From positions 1 to 64,000 of the forward strand of contig CAZTPJ010000004.1 of assembly GCA_964614515.1 (NCBI GenBank): a stretch of DNA of 64,000 nt, in the 5' to 3' direction. Origin of the DNA: CAZTPJ01 sp964614515 (GTDB lineage Bacteria > Planctomycetota > Phycisphaerae > Phycisphaerales > UBA1924). Shown one piece after another: positions 7,779 through 16,564 of this stretch. Position 1 is the first letter of the stretch. The number at the start of each line of letters is the position of its first letter. A program made the translations under genes and the position numbers. The notes under the pieces are model-generated. The model searched no databases. It was not told where the DNA came from and worked only from the letters and a program-made list of their open reading frames with translations.

Positions 7779-10331
7779 TCACACCTGCGACAGATCGCGC
7801 GACGCGGGATCGGTGCTCGTTCCGTTGGCGCTACCGATGCCGATGGCCGTGAGGTGATCGCGCCACGCTCGCTCGTGCGTCTGCCAGAAGTGTTCAAAGG
7901 AGTGTCGGATGGAAAACGGCTGCATGGCCGCGTGGGCATCGACGCCCATGCGACGACGAAGATCGGCGTTGGCGATGAGTTGCATGATGCGATCGACCCA
8001 GGGTCCGGCGTCCGCGGCCGTGAGCACATAGCCCGTCTGCCCGTCGCGCACGACTTCCTTTGGTCCGCCGACATCGGTGACGAGCACGGGCAGGCCGGAC
8101 GCCTGCGACTCCATGACGACCTGTCCGAGCGTGTCGGTGACGGACGGGAAGACGAACATGTCGCTCGTCGAGTACATCGCCGAGAGTTCCGCGCCGTGGC
8201 GGAAGCCGAGGAACCGCGCCGAGGCGCCCTTGAGGTCCTGCTCCATGCGCGGGCGATATGGACCATCGCCGATGAGGATCAGTTCCGCGTCAAGCCCGGC
8301 CGTCATGCAGCGGCGTGAGACCTGCTTCCAGATCTGCGAGAGGAAGGGCATGTTCTTTTCGACGCTGATGCGTCCGACATAGAGCACCTTGACGCTGGTG
8401 GGGCTGACGCCCGGGCATCGCGACCAGATGGTCTTGTCGGCGAAGCGCGGGTGGAACATGTCCACATCCACGCCCGGCATGAGCGAGCAGACGCGCGAAC
8501 GGTCGATGCCCAGTCGCGTCACGGCCGTGACGTAATCCTCGCTTCGCGTGAAGATCGAGTGGAACGGGGCGTAGAACATGTGCATGAATCGTTCGGTCAT
8601 CCATGTGAAGGCGTGATCGTCAAAGAGGTGATCGACATACGCGGGGAAGTCGGTGTGATAGACGCCCAGGATGGGGACGCGCAGCATCTTCGCGGCGAGG
8701 AAGCCGATGAAGCCGACCGGTCCCGGCGTCGAGACGTGAATCGCGTCGGGCTGGTGCTGGTCCACATGGCGCATGATGCGCATCAGCGGCGGCAGCACGA
8801 ACTCGAGGTTGTCATATTTGGGCATCTTCGCGGCGAAGACGGGCTCAAAGTTGTAGACGTTGGTCCACTTGGGGGTCGCCAGCCGCGTGGAGGTGATGAC
8901 GTGCAGGTCGCGTCCGGTGTTCATCGCCTGCTCGGCGACGTTCTGGATGAACCGGCAGACGCCGTTGACGTCGCCAAGGGTGTCGGTGAAGAGGCTGACG
9001 CGCATCGGTCGCTCCATGACGCTGACGCCGGACCCGGGCTGGGAGGTTTCGTGCTCGAACCGATCGATGAACACGCGCTCTTTGTTCTGATGGAAGAGGC
9101 TCACGAGATAAGGAATCTGCGCGAGTTGCACGATGGCGTAGGACAGCGTGTGATCGACGATGCCGAACTTGTCGCGCTTGCGCAGCGCGTCGAGCGCACC
9201 GCTGGACATGAACGCGGTCATCGCGTCGGTGAGGTCATCGGCGAACGCGGCCATGCGGTCGTGGTCGGCCAGCGCCGGGCCGTGCGTCCACGTCGCGGGG
9301 TCGAGTCGATCGCGCAGTTCGGGATACTTCGTGAGGATGGGTTCGATGGAATGGCGCAGGGCCTCGATGACGGGGGGGTGTGCACGGCGCCGGCGTGCGA
9401 AGCGCTTGCGCAGCGTGTGCAGGGCGAGGCCGGTCTTCGATGGCCGTGGCGCATCGACCCCGGCGAACCGCAGCAGTTTGTTGGCGATGTATTTGCCTCG
9501 CGGGCTGGCGCGATCGAGCATCGTCTCGCAGTAGAACTGCGCGCCGACTTTCGTCAGTTGATGCGCCAGCAGCGATGAATGCCCCGCCACGCCGCCGGGT
9601 TCACACGCGCCGCTCATCACCCGACGCAGGAACGCCCGCGGGTCTGAGACCTGTGATCCATCGTCCGAGCGAACCGTCGTCCACGCCTTGCCGACGTTCA
9701 GCAGGCCGTGATCGTCCGATCCGCCCGTACGGCCCTTGTGCCAGATTCGCGGCCACAGCGGCTCGATGCCGTGCTTTTTGACCAGATGCTGGACATTCGA
9801 GGGCGTGAGCGAGTCGAGATATCGATCGATCGCGGCGCGGTGCGTGTGCGAGTGCGCGCCGTTGAGCGTCTCGAAACACTTGAACAGCAACGCGCATCGC
9901 TCGATGTGCCAGAGCGTGAGTTTGCCGTTCTGGATATAGAGCGGATGGGCCACCGAATGCGGCAGGTTGTGCTCGGCCAGCCAGTTGGCGAAGGCGTAGA
10001 CATCAGACCGCAGGTTCAGGCGCGAGAGTTGCTCATCAAGTTCCGGCGTCAGGTCCCAGACGAGGATGTGCAGTTTGCAGCGATCCTCGGGGAAGAAGAC
10101 CGTGACTTCCTGCCCGACGATGAATCGCTCGAACCCGCGCTCGACGAGTTCCATCGCGCCCTTGATCGTGTCGTGATCGGTGATGGTGACGAGGTCCATG
10201 CCGCGGGCCATCGCCTGGTCATAGACCTTCTCCGGCGGGCTGTAACACTCCGGACAGCCGATGAACCCAAGCGCGGCCAGGGCAGGCCCGTCCGAGGCGC
10301 GGGAGTGACAGTGCATGTCCATTCGAGTCAT
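7779..10331 (-). CDS. Fusion of a PHP-family phosphoesterase and a GT4 glycosyltransferase
   Basis: This 850-residue cytoplasmic protein has two domains. The N-terminal part is a PHP hydrolase with metal-binding motifs MHCHSRASDG (His7, His9), TITDHDT, GQE, AHP and GGSDDH. The C-terminal part, from about residue 440, is a GT-B fold GT4 glycosyltransferase. It has 'SLFTDTLGDVNGV', 'VYHTDFPAYVDH', 'VGRISVEKN' and the E-x7-E-type donor site around 'DTLGQVVMES' (Glu741). The frame is open to 10421, but PHP homology starts at MTRMDMHCH, so the ATG at 10331 is preferred. The GT half resembles glycolipid mannosyltransferases. The true acceptor and the PHP substrate are unknown. Confidence 0.88.
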   Translation of the reverse strand: MTRMDMHCHSRASDGPALAALGFIGCPECYSPPEKVYDQAMARGMDLVTITDHDTIKGAMELVERGFERFIVGQEVTVFFPEDRCKLHILVWDLTPELDEQLSRLNLRSDVYAFANWLAEHNLPHSVAHPLYIQNGKLTLWHIERCALLFKCFETLNGAHSHTHRAAIDRYLDSLTPSNVQHLVKKHGIEPLWPRIWHKGRTGGSDDHGLLNVGKAWTTVRSDDGSQVSDPRAFLRRVMSGACEPGGVAGHSSLLAHQLTKVGAQFYCETMLDRASPRGKYIANKLLRFAGVDAPRPSKTGLALHTLRKRFARRRRAHPPVIEALRHSIEPILTKYPELRDRLDPATWTHGPALADHDRMAAFADDLTDAMTAFMSSGALDALRKRDKFGIVDHTLSYAIVQLAQIPYLVSLFHQNKERVFIDRFEHETSQPGSGVSVMERPMRVSLFTDTLGDVNGVCRFIQNVAEQAMNTGRDLHVITSTRLATPKWTNVYNFEPVFAAKMPKYDNLEFVLPPLMRIMRHVDQHQPDAIHVSTPGPVGFIGFLAAKMLRVPILGVYHTDFPAYVDHLFDDHAFTWMTERFMHMFYAPFHSIFTRSEDYVTAVTRLGIDRSRVCSLMPGVDVDMFHPRFADKTIWSRCPGVSPTSVKVLYVGRISVEKNMPFLSQIWKQVSRRCMTAGLDAELILIGDGPYRPRMEQDLKGASARFLGFRHGAELSAMYSTSDMFVFPSVTDTLGQVVMESQASGLPVLVTDVGGPKEVVRDGQTGYVLTAADAGPWVDRIMQLIANADLRRRMGVDAHAAMQPFSIRHSFEHFWQTHERAWRDHLTAIGIGSANGTSTDPASRDLSQV

Positions 10332-10516
10332 ACCCGGGATCGTAGCGTCGGCACGGCGAACGCGGGCGGGCGCGTGCCGCGGATCGCTGTCCAGGCGGTG
10401 CTTCGAAACGTTCATTCGCACGGCTCTCCCGATGGGTCAACAACGTGGCTCGGCGCACGAATCTTCGACTTGTTGGGAATCGCTCGGCCAGCGGTTCAAG
10501 CAATCTTCACGCCGGC

Positions 10517-10975
10517 CTAGCGGCCCGTGCGCATCGCCACCACCAGCCACACCAGCGCCGCCGCCGCCAGCACCGCCGCCAGAAGCAGCCGCGTCAGTCG
10601 AGACGCCCGCCGGATCGATCGTCCTGGCACGGCTGAACGAAGCCGCGCCAGCGGATCATCCCCCGCCCTGACGGCCGACTGCACCACCGCGATCACAAGG
10701 TTCGCGTCGAACGCCTTGATGCCAAGACCGACCGACCCGGCGATCAATGCCCGTCGGCGTTCGGGTGTCAGCACGGCCGCACGACCCGCCTGCAACTGCG
10801 ATTGCACCCTGATGGCAAAGATCGCGGCGGCTTCATCAGCCGATAACCGTGCGGCGGCGCGGGTTTCTTCGATCACGCCGTGTGCGGGGGGAGTTCCGGT
10901 CAAATCCGCGCGGTGCGGCGCGGGAGTGTCACCGACAAGGCGCAACGACGGCCCGGTTTGACCTGAAGCGGACAT
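10517..10975 (-). CDS. Hypothetical protein with a C-terminal membrane anchor
   Basis: A 152-residue protein of unknown function. The first third is polar and Pro-rich. A helical middle section starts near residue 38 (RAAARLSADEAAAIFAIRV). After a basic patch (RSIRRASRLTR), a single C-terminal hydrophobic span LLLAAVLAAAALVWLVVAM ends near the stop. This is a tail-anchored layout with the domain on the cytoplasmic side. A plus-strand frame overlaps it, but it lacks any protein-like features. It starts back to back with the gene at 11136, and the 160-bp gap presumably holds both promoters. Confidence 0.55.
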   Translation of the reverse strand: MSASGQTGPSLRLVGDTPAPHRADLTGTPPAHGVIEETRAAARLSADEAAAIFAIRVQSQLQAGRAAVLTPERRRALIAGSVGLGIKAFDANLVIAVVQSAVRAGDDPLARLRSAVPGRSIRRASRLTRLLLAAVLAAAALVWLVVAMRTGR

Positions 10976-11135
10976 CGGTCGAAGCCTTCGGCAAGCCGCG
11001 TGCCGGGATCAAGCCGTGGCGGAGCCTTGCCGACGCATATCGCGTACAGTTGCAACCGCTCGCGGTTTTGGCGGGTATGGATGGCTTCGCGGGCGCAATC
11101 AACTCCGCCGGCCGGGGCTTGGAAACGCACGCACC

Positions 11136-11726
11136 ATGCAGGACGCACCTTCCCAATCCGCCACTGCCCAACCGGATGCGAAACACCCATCGCCGCAGGT
11201 TCCGCTGCCGACGATCGTCACGCGGCACACCGCCCGCGATGTGCTGGCGATCGCGACGCGCCTGAGCAAGGCGGGCAAACTCCCGGGCTTCGCGCCGGAG
11301 ACCCACGGCGGACTCTTCATCGCCGATGCCCATGCCTGGCCGCTTGATCGCGTGTTGATCGTTCATGCCCGCGAGGATCGTTCGGGGGATGCCACGCTGA
11401 CGTTTGATCTCAAGCCGAGGATGCGCGTCGCGCTGTTCCTGCTGCTGGTGTGCCTTGTGGCCGTGTGGCCGGGCGTCTGGATCACCCACTCGATGCTCGG
11501 CGTGTACTTTGACTGGTACTCGTGGTCGATCTGGATGACGTGTCTGTGGTACGTTCCGCTGACGGCCGGGCCTTTGCCGTGGGTCGCGTTCAGCATGCTT
11601 CGCAAGAGCAAGAAGGAAGCCAACGAGTCGGCCCGGGCGATTATCGAGGTCCTGCGCGAGGCACTCGGCCCCGCCGCGGGTTCTGCCCCAACCCCCTCGC
11701 CATCCCGCCAAACCCAATCCGCGTGA
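11136..11726 (+). CDS. Hypothetical membrane protein with two transmembrane spans
   Basis: This 196-residue protein starts at the ATG at 11136 (MQDAPSQSAT). The longer frame upstream to 11016 lacks protein character. A soluble N-terminal domain of about 85 residues is followed by two hydrophobic spans (ALFLLLVCLVAVWPGVWI, and a Trp-rich span ending GPLPWVAFSML). A charged amphipathic segment KSKKEANESARAIIEVL and a Pro-rich tail close the protein. No family is recognised. It lies between a divergent tail-anchored protein and a secreted dockerin-tail protein. Confidence 0.65.
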   Translation: MQDAPSQSATAQPDAKHPSPQVPLPTIVTRHTARDVLAIATRLSKAGKLPGFAPETHGGLFIADAHAWPLDRVLIVHAREDRSGDATLTFDLKPRMRVALFLLLVCLVAVWPGVWITHSMLGVYFDWYSWSIWMTCLWYVPLTAGPLPWVAFSMLRKSKKEANESARAIIEVLREALGPAAGSAPTPSPSRQTQSA

Positions 11727-11809
11727 GTCACGGCGTCGAATGCCGCTTACACGATCGGCCGACCGTGCGTCGAACCCTCCACCGCCCTGGTACGAATATC
11801 CGTACAACC

Positions 11810-12628
11810 ATGTTGCAACGACTCTTGAGCCTTGGAATCCTGACGGTTGGCTTCGTGGGCGTCGCGGCCGCGGATGTCACCATCAACGATGGCACGTTCA
11901 ACCCCCTGCACTGGCAGCATGATGTGCTGTGGTCGCGTCCGACGGCGTCGCAAGGCCCGCCATCGCAGATGTCAACGGGCGGCAATCCAACGTTTCATCA
12001 GCGGATGAGCCACCAGACCGTGGGAGTCAACGCGGCGATTTATGGCGGGCACATGCTGACATTTCAGCCGTACAACCCCGGCGGGGCCTGCAACTCGATC
12101 CGGGAGTTTGACGTGTCGTACGACTGGCTTGACCTTGGTGCGGGCGGCGTGCAGACGGGCCTCGCGGTACGACAAGGGTCCAGCACGTTCGTTCACTTTG
12201 TCGATGGATCCGGGCCGCATACCGCGTGGCGAACGCTGACGCGCGGCGGAATCCGACAATCGTCAACCGGGTGGCGTCGCGTGGACCCGGTGGTGGGATT
12301 GACCGCGGGCCAGCCGAACTATTCGAGCAGCGGCGGCTTGATGACCTTTGGGTATTATGCGTTCAGCTCGTCGGGTCCGACGGGGATGCAGGTGCAGCGG
12401 GAGTGGGGGATCGACAACTTTCGCGTGATCGTCAAGCCGTGCGCGTGTGATCTGGACCAGGGCACGGGGCCGCGCGTGTGTGACGTGTTTGACTTCCTGA
12501 CGTTTTCAAACCTGTTTCACGCGGGCAGCCCGTGCGCGTGCAACTATGACCGCACGACGGGGAACAACGTCTGCGATGTCTTTGACTTCCTCGCGTTCTC
12601 AAATGCGTTCTCGGCGGGTTGCAACTAA
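11810..12628 (+). CDS. Secreted protein with paired GC-type dockerin tail
   Basis: A 272-residue exported protein starts at the ATG at 11810. It has a clear signal peptide (hydrophobic LLSLGILTVGFVGVAAA, probable cleavage before DVTIND). The beta-rich body resembles a carbohydrate-binding or jelly-roll domain (FNPLHWQHDVLW near the start, EWGIDNFRVIV at the end). The last about 60 residues hold two Cys- and Asp-rich modules, each CDVFDFL(T/A)FSN(L/A)F(H/S)AG preceded by CD-D or CNYD. This is the 'GC-type dockerin' anchor of Phycisphaerae. It is presumably surface or periplasmic. The partner of such tails is unknown. It converges on the nuclease gene with only 10 bp between stops. Confidence 0.82.
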   Translation: MLQRLLSLGILTVGFVGVAAADVTINDGTFNPLHWQHDVLWSRPTASQGPPSQMSTGGNPTFHQRMSHQTVGVNAAIYGGHMLTFQPYNPGGACNSIREFDVSYDWLDLGAGGVQTGLAVRQGSSTFVHFVDGSGPHTAWRTLTRGGIRQSSTGWRRVDPVVGLTAGQPNYSSSGGLMTFGYYAFSSSGPTGMQVQREWGIDNFRVIVKPCACDLDQGTGPRVCDVFDFLTFSNLFHAGSPCACNYDRTTGNNVCDVFDFLAFSNAFSAGCN

Positions 12629-12638
12629 CCGGCTTGAC

Positions 12639-13640
12639 TCACTGCTCAAACCGGAGGAACCTCGCTCCATCCCCCTCGTCGGGCGTGCCGGCGACCCACG
12701 CGCTCCAGATCATCGCCGACAGCATCGTCGCGCCATCACCGAGGCGCTCTGAAATCAGCGCCTTGCCCTCATCCCCGGTCAATCGTCCATCCTTGTGCAT
12801 CTGATACAGCGTTTCGACGTGCGCGAACGAACGCTCGACATGGGCGACGATCGCATCCCACGGATCATCCGGCGACACGTCACGATTGAACGCAAGCGCG
12901 GGGCGCAGCGAGTCAAAGTCGATCTGATGAACCTTCACGATCGTGCCGTCGATATAGGCGTGAAACCCGCGATCGGTGGTGTAGCCGTGGGGATTCTCGC
13001 CCACCCATCCGTGATGGTGGCGCGTGGTGTGCAGGGGCTGGGCGGTGTCGCCGACGAAGTGGCTGAGCATCCCGATGTGATACGTCGCGTTGGCGCGGGC
13101 CATCTCGATGTGTTGCACGCGCGTCGCCCGTTCGGCCTCGGACAGCGAGGCCGTGTCGAGCGACTCGAGCACGCGAAGCGTGTGAAAACTCGACCGCAGT
13201 TTCGCGTGATGCTCGGCCATGGCGTGCATGACGAACCCCGGCCAGAGTCTGGTCGCGTCAAGGTCGGCGCTCGCGTCATAATCCGTGAAGCGTTCGGGGT
13301 GCGCCGCGTGGGCGAGCGTCATCGCGCTGACGTATTGGTATCGAAGTTTCGGCACGCTTTGCAGCGTGAGGTTGAACTTCTCAAGATCGTCCACGTCGAT
13401 GTAGTGATCGGGACCGTTGACGTGGGATAGCGCGGCCACGCGCGTGCCGCGCCAGCGATCAGGCTCGGAGGATTGGTACTCCATGCGATCCCACAGCGCG
13501 GGATCCTTCAGCCACGCGGGCGCATCATCCGGCAGACCATCGAGCGCCAGTCGCGTAATCAGCCGATGACCCGGACCATCCCACGCCTGCGCAAAGGTCG
13601 AAAGCGCCAAAGCGCACACGATCGCCGCGAACTGTCGCAT
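12639..13640 (-). CDS. Secreted S1/P1-type zinc nuclease
   Basis: This 333-residue protein is a periplasmic or extracellular nuclease of the S1/P1 family, which cleaves single-stranded nucleic acids using three Zn ions. The ATG at 13640 gives a signal peptide ending AQA. Cleavage leaves Trp20 at the mature N-terminus, which in this family ligates zinc. Other ligands are visible: His25 (GPGHRLI), Asp61, His73 (LSHVNGP), and the family signature HFVGDTAQPLH (194-204). The central His-rich segment RHHHGWVGENPHG matches the family loop. Length is normal to slightly long. A 3'-nucleotidase activity is equally possible. Confidence 0.85.
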   Translation of the reverse strand: MRQFAAIVCALALSTFAQAWDGPGHRLITRLALDGLPDDAPAWLKDPALWDRMEYQSSEPDRWRGTRVAALSHVNGPDHYIDVDDLEKFNLTLQSVPKLRYQYVSAMTLAHAAHPERFTDYDASADLDATRLWPGFVMHAMAEHHAKLRSSFHTLRVLESLDTASLSEAERATRVQHIEMARANATYHIGMLSHFVGDTAQPLHTTRHHHGWVGENPHGYTTDRGFHAYIDGTIVKVHQIDFDSLRPALAFNRDVSPDDPWDAIVAHVERSFAHVETLYQMHKDGRLTGDEGKALISERLGDGATMLSAMIWSAWVAGTPDEGDGARFLRFEQ

Positions 13641-13729
13641 GGCCAAACTCCTTGGACGCACGGCCGCGCCGCGCGACACAAGCGTACGCCGGAGACCACG
13701 CGGCGCCTGTCAAGAGTGTGCGAAGTCCA

Positions 13730-15142
13730 TCACGGACACCCAGCGCTGAAGGCGTTGCCAAAGCACAGGAAGTCGAAGATGTCACAGACGCCCGGGCCGG
13801 TGAAGTCACAGTTGCAGGCGTACGGATCGTTCGCGGCATAGCGATTGCCGAAGCACAGAAAGTCAAAGATATCCAGCACGCCTCGCCCCGTGCTTGTGTC
13901 GCAATCGGGGTAGCACTCCGGCGGACACGCCTGCCGCCACGCTATGCCCGCGATGGTGAACGACCCGGCCGTGGTGAAGTTCCCGCCCACGTACATGCGA
14001 TCGCCGACGACATCCAAGCCGAATACCGACGGGAAGTTGCTCGGCGGAACGGGCGTGCCGCCCACGCCCGTGCCATCGACGGCCATCCAGGTGTAATGCT
14101 CCCACCGCGCGAACTGTTCCACGGCCGGAAGCGCTGTGCCGCCCAGGTACAACCGTTCTCCCGCGCCATCATCAAACGATGCGAGTCGCGTGACACGCCC
14201 GGTGAACGTCGAGCCGAGGCTCGTCCACGTCTGGCCGTCCCATCGCGCCACGTTCGTCGGCGTCGCGCCCGCTGGCGCGAACGATCCTCCCCCGACATAC
14301 AGCGCCGGGCCGTTGCCATCATCGTGTATGGCCATCGCTTCGATGCCGGTGAGCGTGTTGATCGGCGTGATGCCCCCGCCGACGCGCGACCACGTCTGGC
14401 CATCCCACTTGGCAAGCCACGGCGTGAAGACGCCGTTCATGGTGTCGAAACGTCCGCCCGCGTAGAGCGCCGGCCCCGTGCCATCATCGAAGACTTCAAA
14501 CGCGGACACGTTCGGATTGAACGAACCGGTGATGCCCGTGCCCAGCGCGGCCCAGGCCTGACCATCCCACGCGGCGATGCCGTTGGCCGTGACGCCGCCG
14601 ATGAGTGCGAATGAACCGCCGACATACAGCCGGTCGCCTTCGAACCCATCCCACCGCTTCATCGCCCACACGGAACCTCGGTTGTTCGCGTTCCAACCCG
14701 TGCCGCAGTTCTCCCAGCGCTGACCGTTCCAACGCGCGAGACTCGCGGAGTCCACGGCCGTGCCGGCCGATGCATAGAAACCTCCCGCGATGAGTTCATC
14801 GCCCTCGCCCGCATCAAACACGGCCAGCGACGTCAGAAAGCCATTGGTGAAGCCAGTACTCAGGCCGGACCCCGCGGATGACCATGTGTTGTTCGCCGGG
14901 TTCCACTTGGCGAGCAGTCGCGAGGAAGGCACGCCGCTGACCGCATCGAAACTGCCGCCGACGAAGAGGCGTTCCCCCGCGCCATCGTCAAACGGGAAAA
15001 AGACGCTCACATACCCGCGTGTGATGCCGGGAACGCCGATGGCGCCTTCCCAGCCCGGTGTGCATGATTGGCCCATGGCCGTGCCGGCCGTGAAAGCGAT
15101 GGACACGGCCAGAAACGATGTCGCCGTGAAACGTGTGGTCAT
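13730..15142 (-). CDS. Secreted beta-propeller-like protein with GC-type dockerin tail
   Basis: A 470-residue exported protein starts at the ATG at 15142 with signal peptide MTTRFTATSFLAVSIAF ending near AMGQ. The body consists of about six to seven repeats of the form 'LARWNGQRW..G.G' followed by 'LYVGGSF'. Examples include AAWDGQAWAALGTG, AKWDGQTWSRVGGG and ARWDGQTWTSLGS, each with an 'FDDG.G..LY.GG' strand. This is a beta-propeller common in planctomycete extracellular proteins. Two C-terminal modules, LDIFDFLCFGN and CDIFDFLCFGNAFSAG, form the dockerin-like anchor. It is divergent from cysC (204-bp gap). Function is unknown; the role is probably structural or binding. Confidence 0.82.
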   Translation of the reverse strand: MTTRFTATSFLAVSIAFTAGTAMGQSCTPGWEGAIGVPGITRGYVSVFFPFDDGAGERLFVGGSFDAVSGVPSSRLLAKWNPANNTWSSAGSGLSTGFTNGFLTSLAVFDAGEGDELIAGGFYASAGTAVDSASLARWNGQRWENCGTGWNANNRGSVWAMKRWDGFEGDRLYVGGSFALIGGVTANGIAAWDGQAWAALGTGITGSFNPNVSAFEVFDDGTGPALYAGGRFDTMNGVFTPWLAKWDGQTWSRVGGGITPINTLTGIEAMAIHDDGNGPALYVGGGSFAPAGATPTNVARWDGQTWTSLGSTFTGRVTRLASFDDGAGERLYLGGTALPAVEQFARWEHYTWMAVDGTGVGGTPVPPSNFPSVFGLDVVGDRMYVGGNFTTAGSFTIAGIAWRQACPPECYPDCDTSTGRGVLDIFDFLCFGNRYAANDPYACNCDFTGPGVCDIFDFLCFGNAFSAGCP

Positions 15143-15346
15143 AAGCCGCTCCCTGGAGTGCCGATTGTGCGTGATTCTACTCGATGGTTCGATGGCCGCA
15201 AGCGATCCGCCCGTCCGGCGCGTTGGCGATGCGCCGAAGTTGACCGGGTGTTCAAGGTGAATACAGTCCGCTCCCCGTCGAACCGAATCATCACGACGAC
15301 CTCGGGGCGGAGGTCGTCCCATATTCAACCGGAGAGGAACTCAGGC

Positions 15347-15970
15347 GTGGCAGAGCAGAAAGCGACAAACGTTCACTGGCACGAAGGCGACATTTCGAGA
15401 GATGAGCGCTGGAAGGCGCTCAACGCCAAGGGTGTCACGTTGTGGTTTACGGGACTGTCCGCGTCCGGTAAGTCCACGATTGCGTCCGCGCTGGAGCAGG
15501 TGCTGGTCTCGCGCGGGATTCACTCGTATCGCCTCGACGGCGACAACATCCGCATGGGCCTGAACAAGAATCTGGGCTTCTCGGCGGAGGATCGCGCCGA
15601 GAACATCCGTCGCATCGGCGAAGTCGCCAAACTGTTCGCGGATTCCGGCTCGATCGTGATGACGAGTTTCATCAGCCCGTATCGCGGCGATCGCGACCAG
15701 TGCCGCAAGTTGCACGACGACGCCAAGCCGTCCGGGCTTGGGTTCTACGAGATCTTCGTGGACACGCCGATCGAGGTGTGCGAGGCCCGCGACCCCAAGG
15801 GCCTCTACAAGAAGGCCCGCGCGGGACAGATCAAGGGCTTCACAGGCATCGATGACCCCTACGAGCCGCCGCTGAACCCCGAACTCGTCCTCAAGACCGC
15901 CGACCTGAGCGTGCAGGAGTGCGTAGAGAAGTGCCTCGAACTGCTCAAGGCACGCGGCGTGATCCACTGA
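15347..15970 (+). CDS. cysC: Adenylyl-sulfate kinase
   Basis: This 207-residue cytoplasmic enzyme phosphorylates adenosine 5'-phosphosulfate to PAPS in sulfate activation. Motifs seen are Walker A GLSASGKS (36-43), the substrate segment RLDGDNIRMGLN, the region FISPYRGDRDQCR and the lid-like KKARAGQIKGFTGIDDPYE. The frame is open further upstream, but homology begins after HWHEGDISRDER. The start is the GTG at 15347, preceded at 15331 by the strong ribosome site GGAGAGGA. Length is that of a stand-alone CysC, without a fused sulfurylase. No other sulfur genes are adjacent. Confidence 0.94.
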   Translation: MAEQKATNVHWHEGDISRDERWKALNAKGVTLWFTGLSASGKSTIASALEQVLVSRGIHSYRLDGDNIRMGLNKNLGFSAEDRAENIRRIGEVAKLFADSGSIVMTSFISPYRGDRDQCRKLHDDAKPSGLGFYEIFVDTPIEVCEARDPKGLYKKARAGQIKGFTGIDDPYEPPLNPELVLKTADLSVQECVEKCLELLKARGVIH

Positions 15971-15975
15971 CGGCG

Positions 15976-16085
15976 CGGAATCTGAAATCTCTGATCTCAG
16001 ATCTCAAATTCCAGATCTCAAATCTCAAAATATCAGAGTTCAGATGTCAAAGCTCAGACTTCAAGTCTCGGCTCTCAGATTCAAC
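15976..16085. repeat. Degenerate AT-rich direct repeats (ATCTCAAAT-type)
   Basis: The gap between cysC and rpiB holds about ten imperfect copies of a 9-11-base unit, for example AGATCTCAAAT, CAGATCTCAAATC and TTCAGATGTCAAAG. The stretch is much richer in A+T than its surroundings. It has no spacer structure, so it is not a CRISPR array. Confidence 0.7.
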
Positions 16086-16099
16086 TTCGCCACGCGTGG

Positions 16100-16564
16100 C
16101 TATTCCTTCAAGGTCGAAGGATCAATCCCCTGTTCGATGAGCGCGATCTTGTCCACGCGCCGTGCGTGACGCCCGCCTTCAAACGGCGTGCGCAGCCACA
16201 CATCCACGATCTTCTCGATCAATCGCACGCCAAGCAGATCGCCCGACAGGCACAGCACATTCGCGTTGTTATGGCTGCGGCTGATCTGCGCGGTGAGTTC
16301 ATCATGCACCACGGCCGCACGCACGCCCGCGATCTTGTTTGACGCTATCGCCATCCCCACGCCCGTGCCGCAGATCAATACGCCAAAGTCGCCCTCGCCC
16401 GCTGAAATCGCCTTGCCCACAAGATACGCATGGTCGGGATAGTCGCACGCGCGACCGTCGCACACGCCAAGCACCCGGACATCATGGCCCTCGCGTTTGA
16501 GTTTCTCGGCGACTGATTGGATGGCCGTCGCGCCTCGATGGTCCGCTCCCAGAATGACTCTCAT
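16100..16564 (-). CDS. rpiB: Ribose-5-phosphate isomerase B (RpiB/LacAB family)
   Basis: A 154-residue cytoplasmic enzyme interconverting ribose 5-phosphate and ribulose 5-phosphate in the pentose phosphate pathway. Family motifs are LGADHRG with Asp8-His9, the anion hole and catalytic Cys in CGTGVGMAIASNK (Cys65), and RSHNNANVLCLS (residues 96-107). The length is typical. Its ATG overlaps the stop of the upstream Sua5-phosphatase gene by four bases (ATGA), so the two are translationally coupled. The order Sua5 - phosphatase - RpiB matches the Bacillus subtilis ywlC-ywlE-ywlF neighbourhood. Confidence 0.94.
   Translation of the reverse strand: MRVILGADHRGATAIQSVAEKLKREGHDVRVLGVCDGRACDYPDHAYLVGKAISAGEGDFGVLICGTGVGMAIASNKIAGVRAAVVHDELTAQISRSHNNANVLCLSGDLLGVRLIEKIVDVWLRTPFEGGRHARRVDKIALIEQGIDPSTLKE

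Noticed and set aside
10527..10961. A 144-codon plus-strand frame
   Set aside because: It mirrors the minus-strand gene at 10517-10975, which has a coherent helical region and a membrane anchor.
15976..16085. Possible CRISPR array
   Set aside because: Repeat units are 9-11 bases, imperfect and directly abutting; there are no unique spacers and no cas genes nearby.
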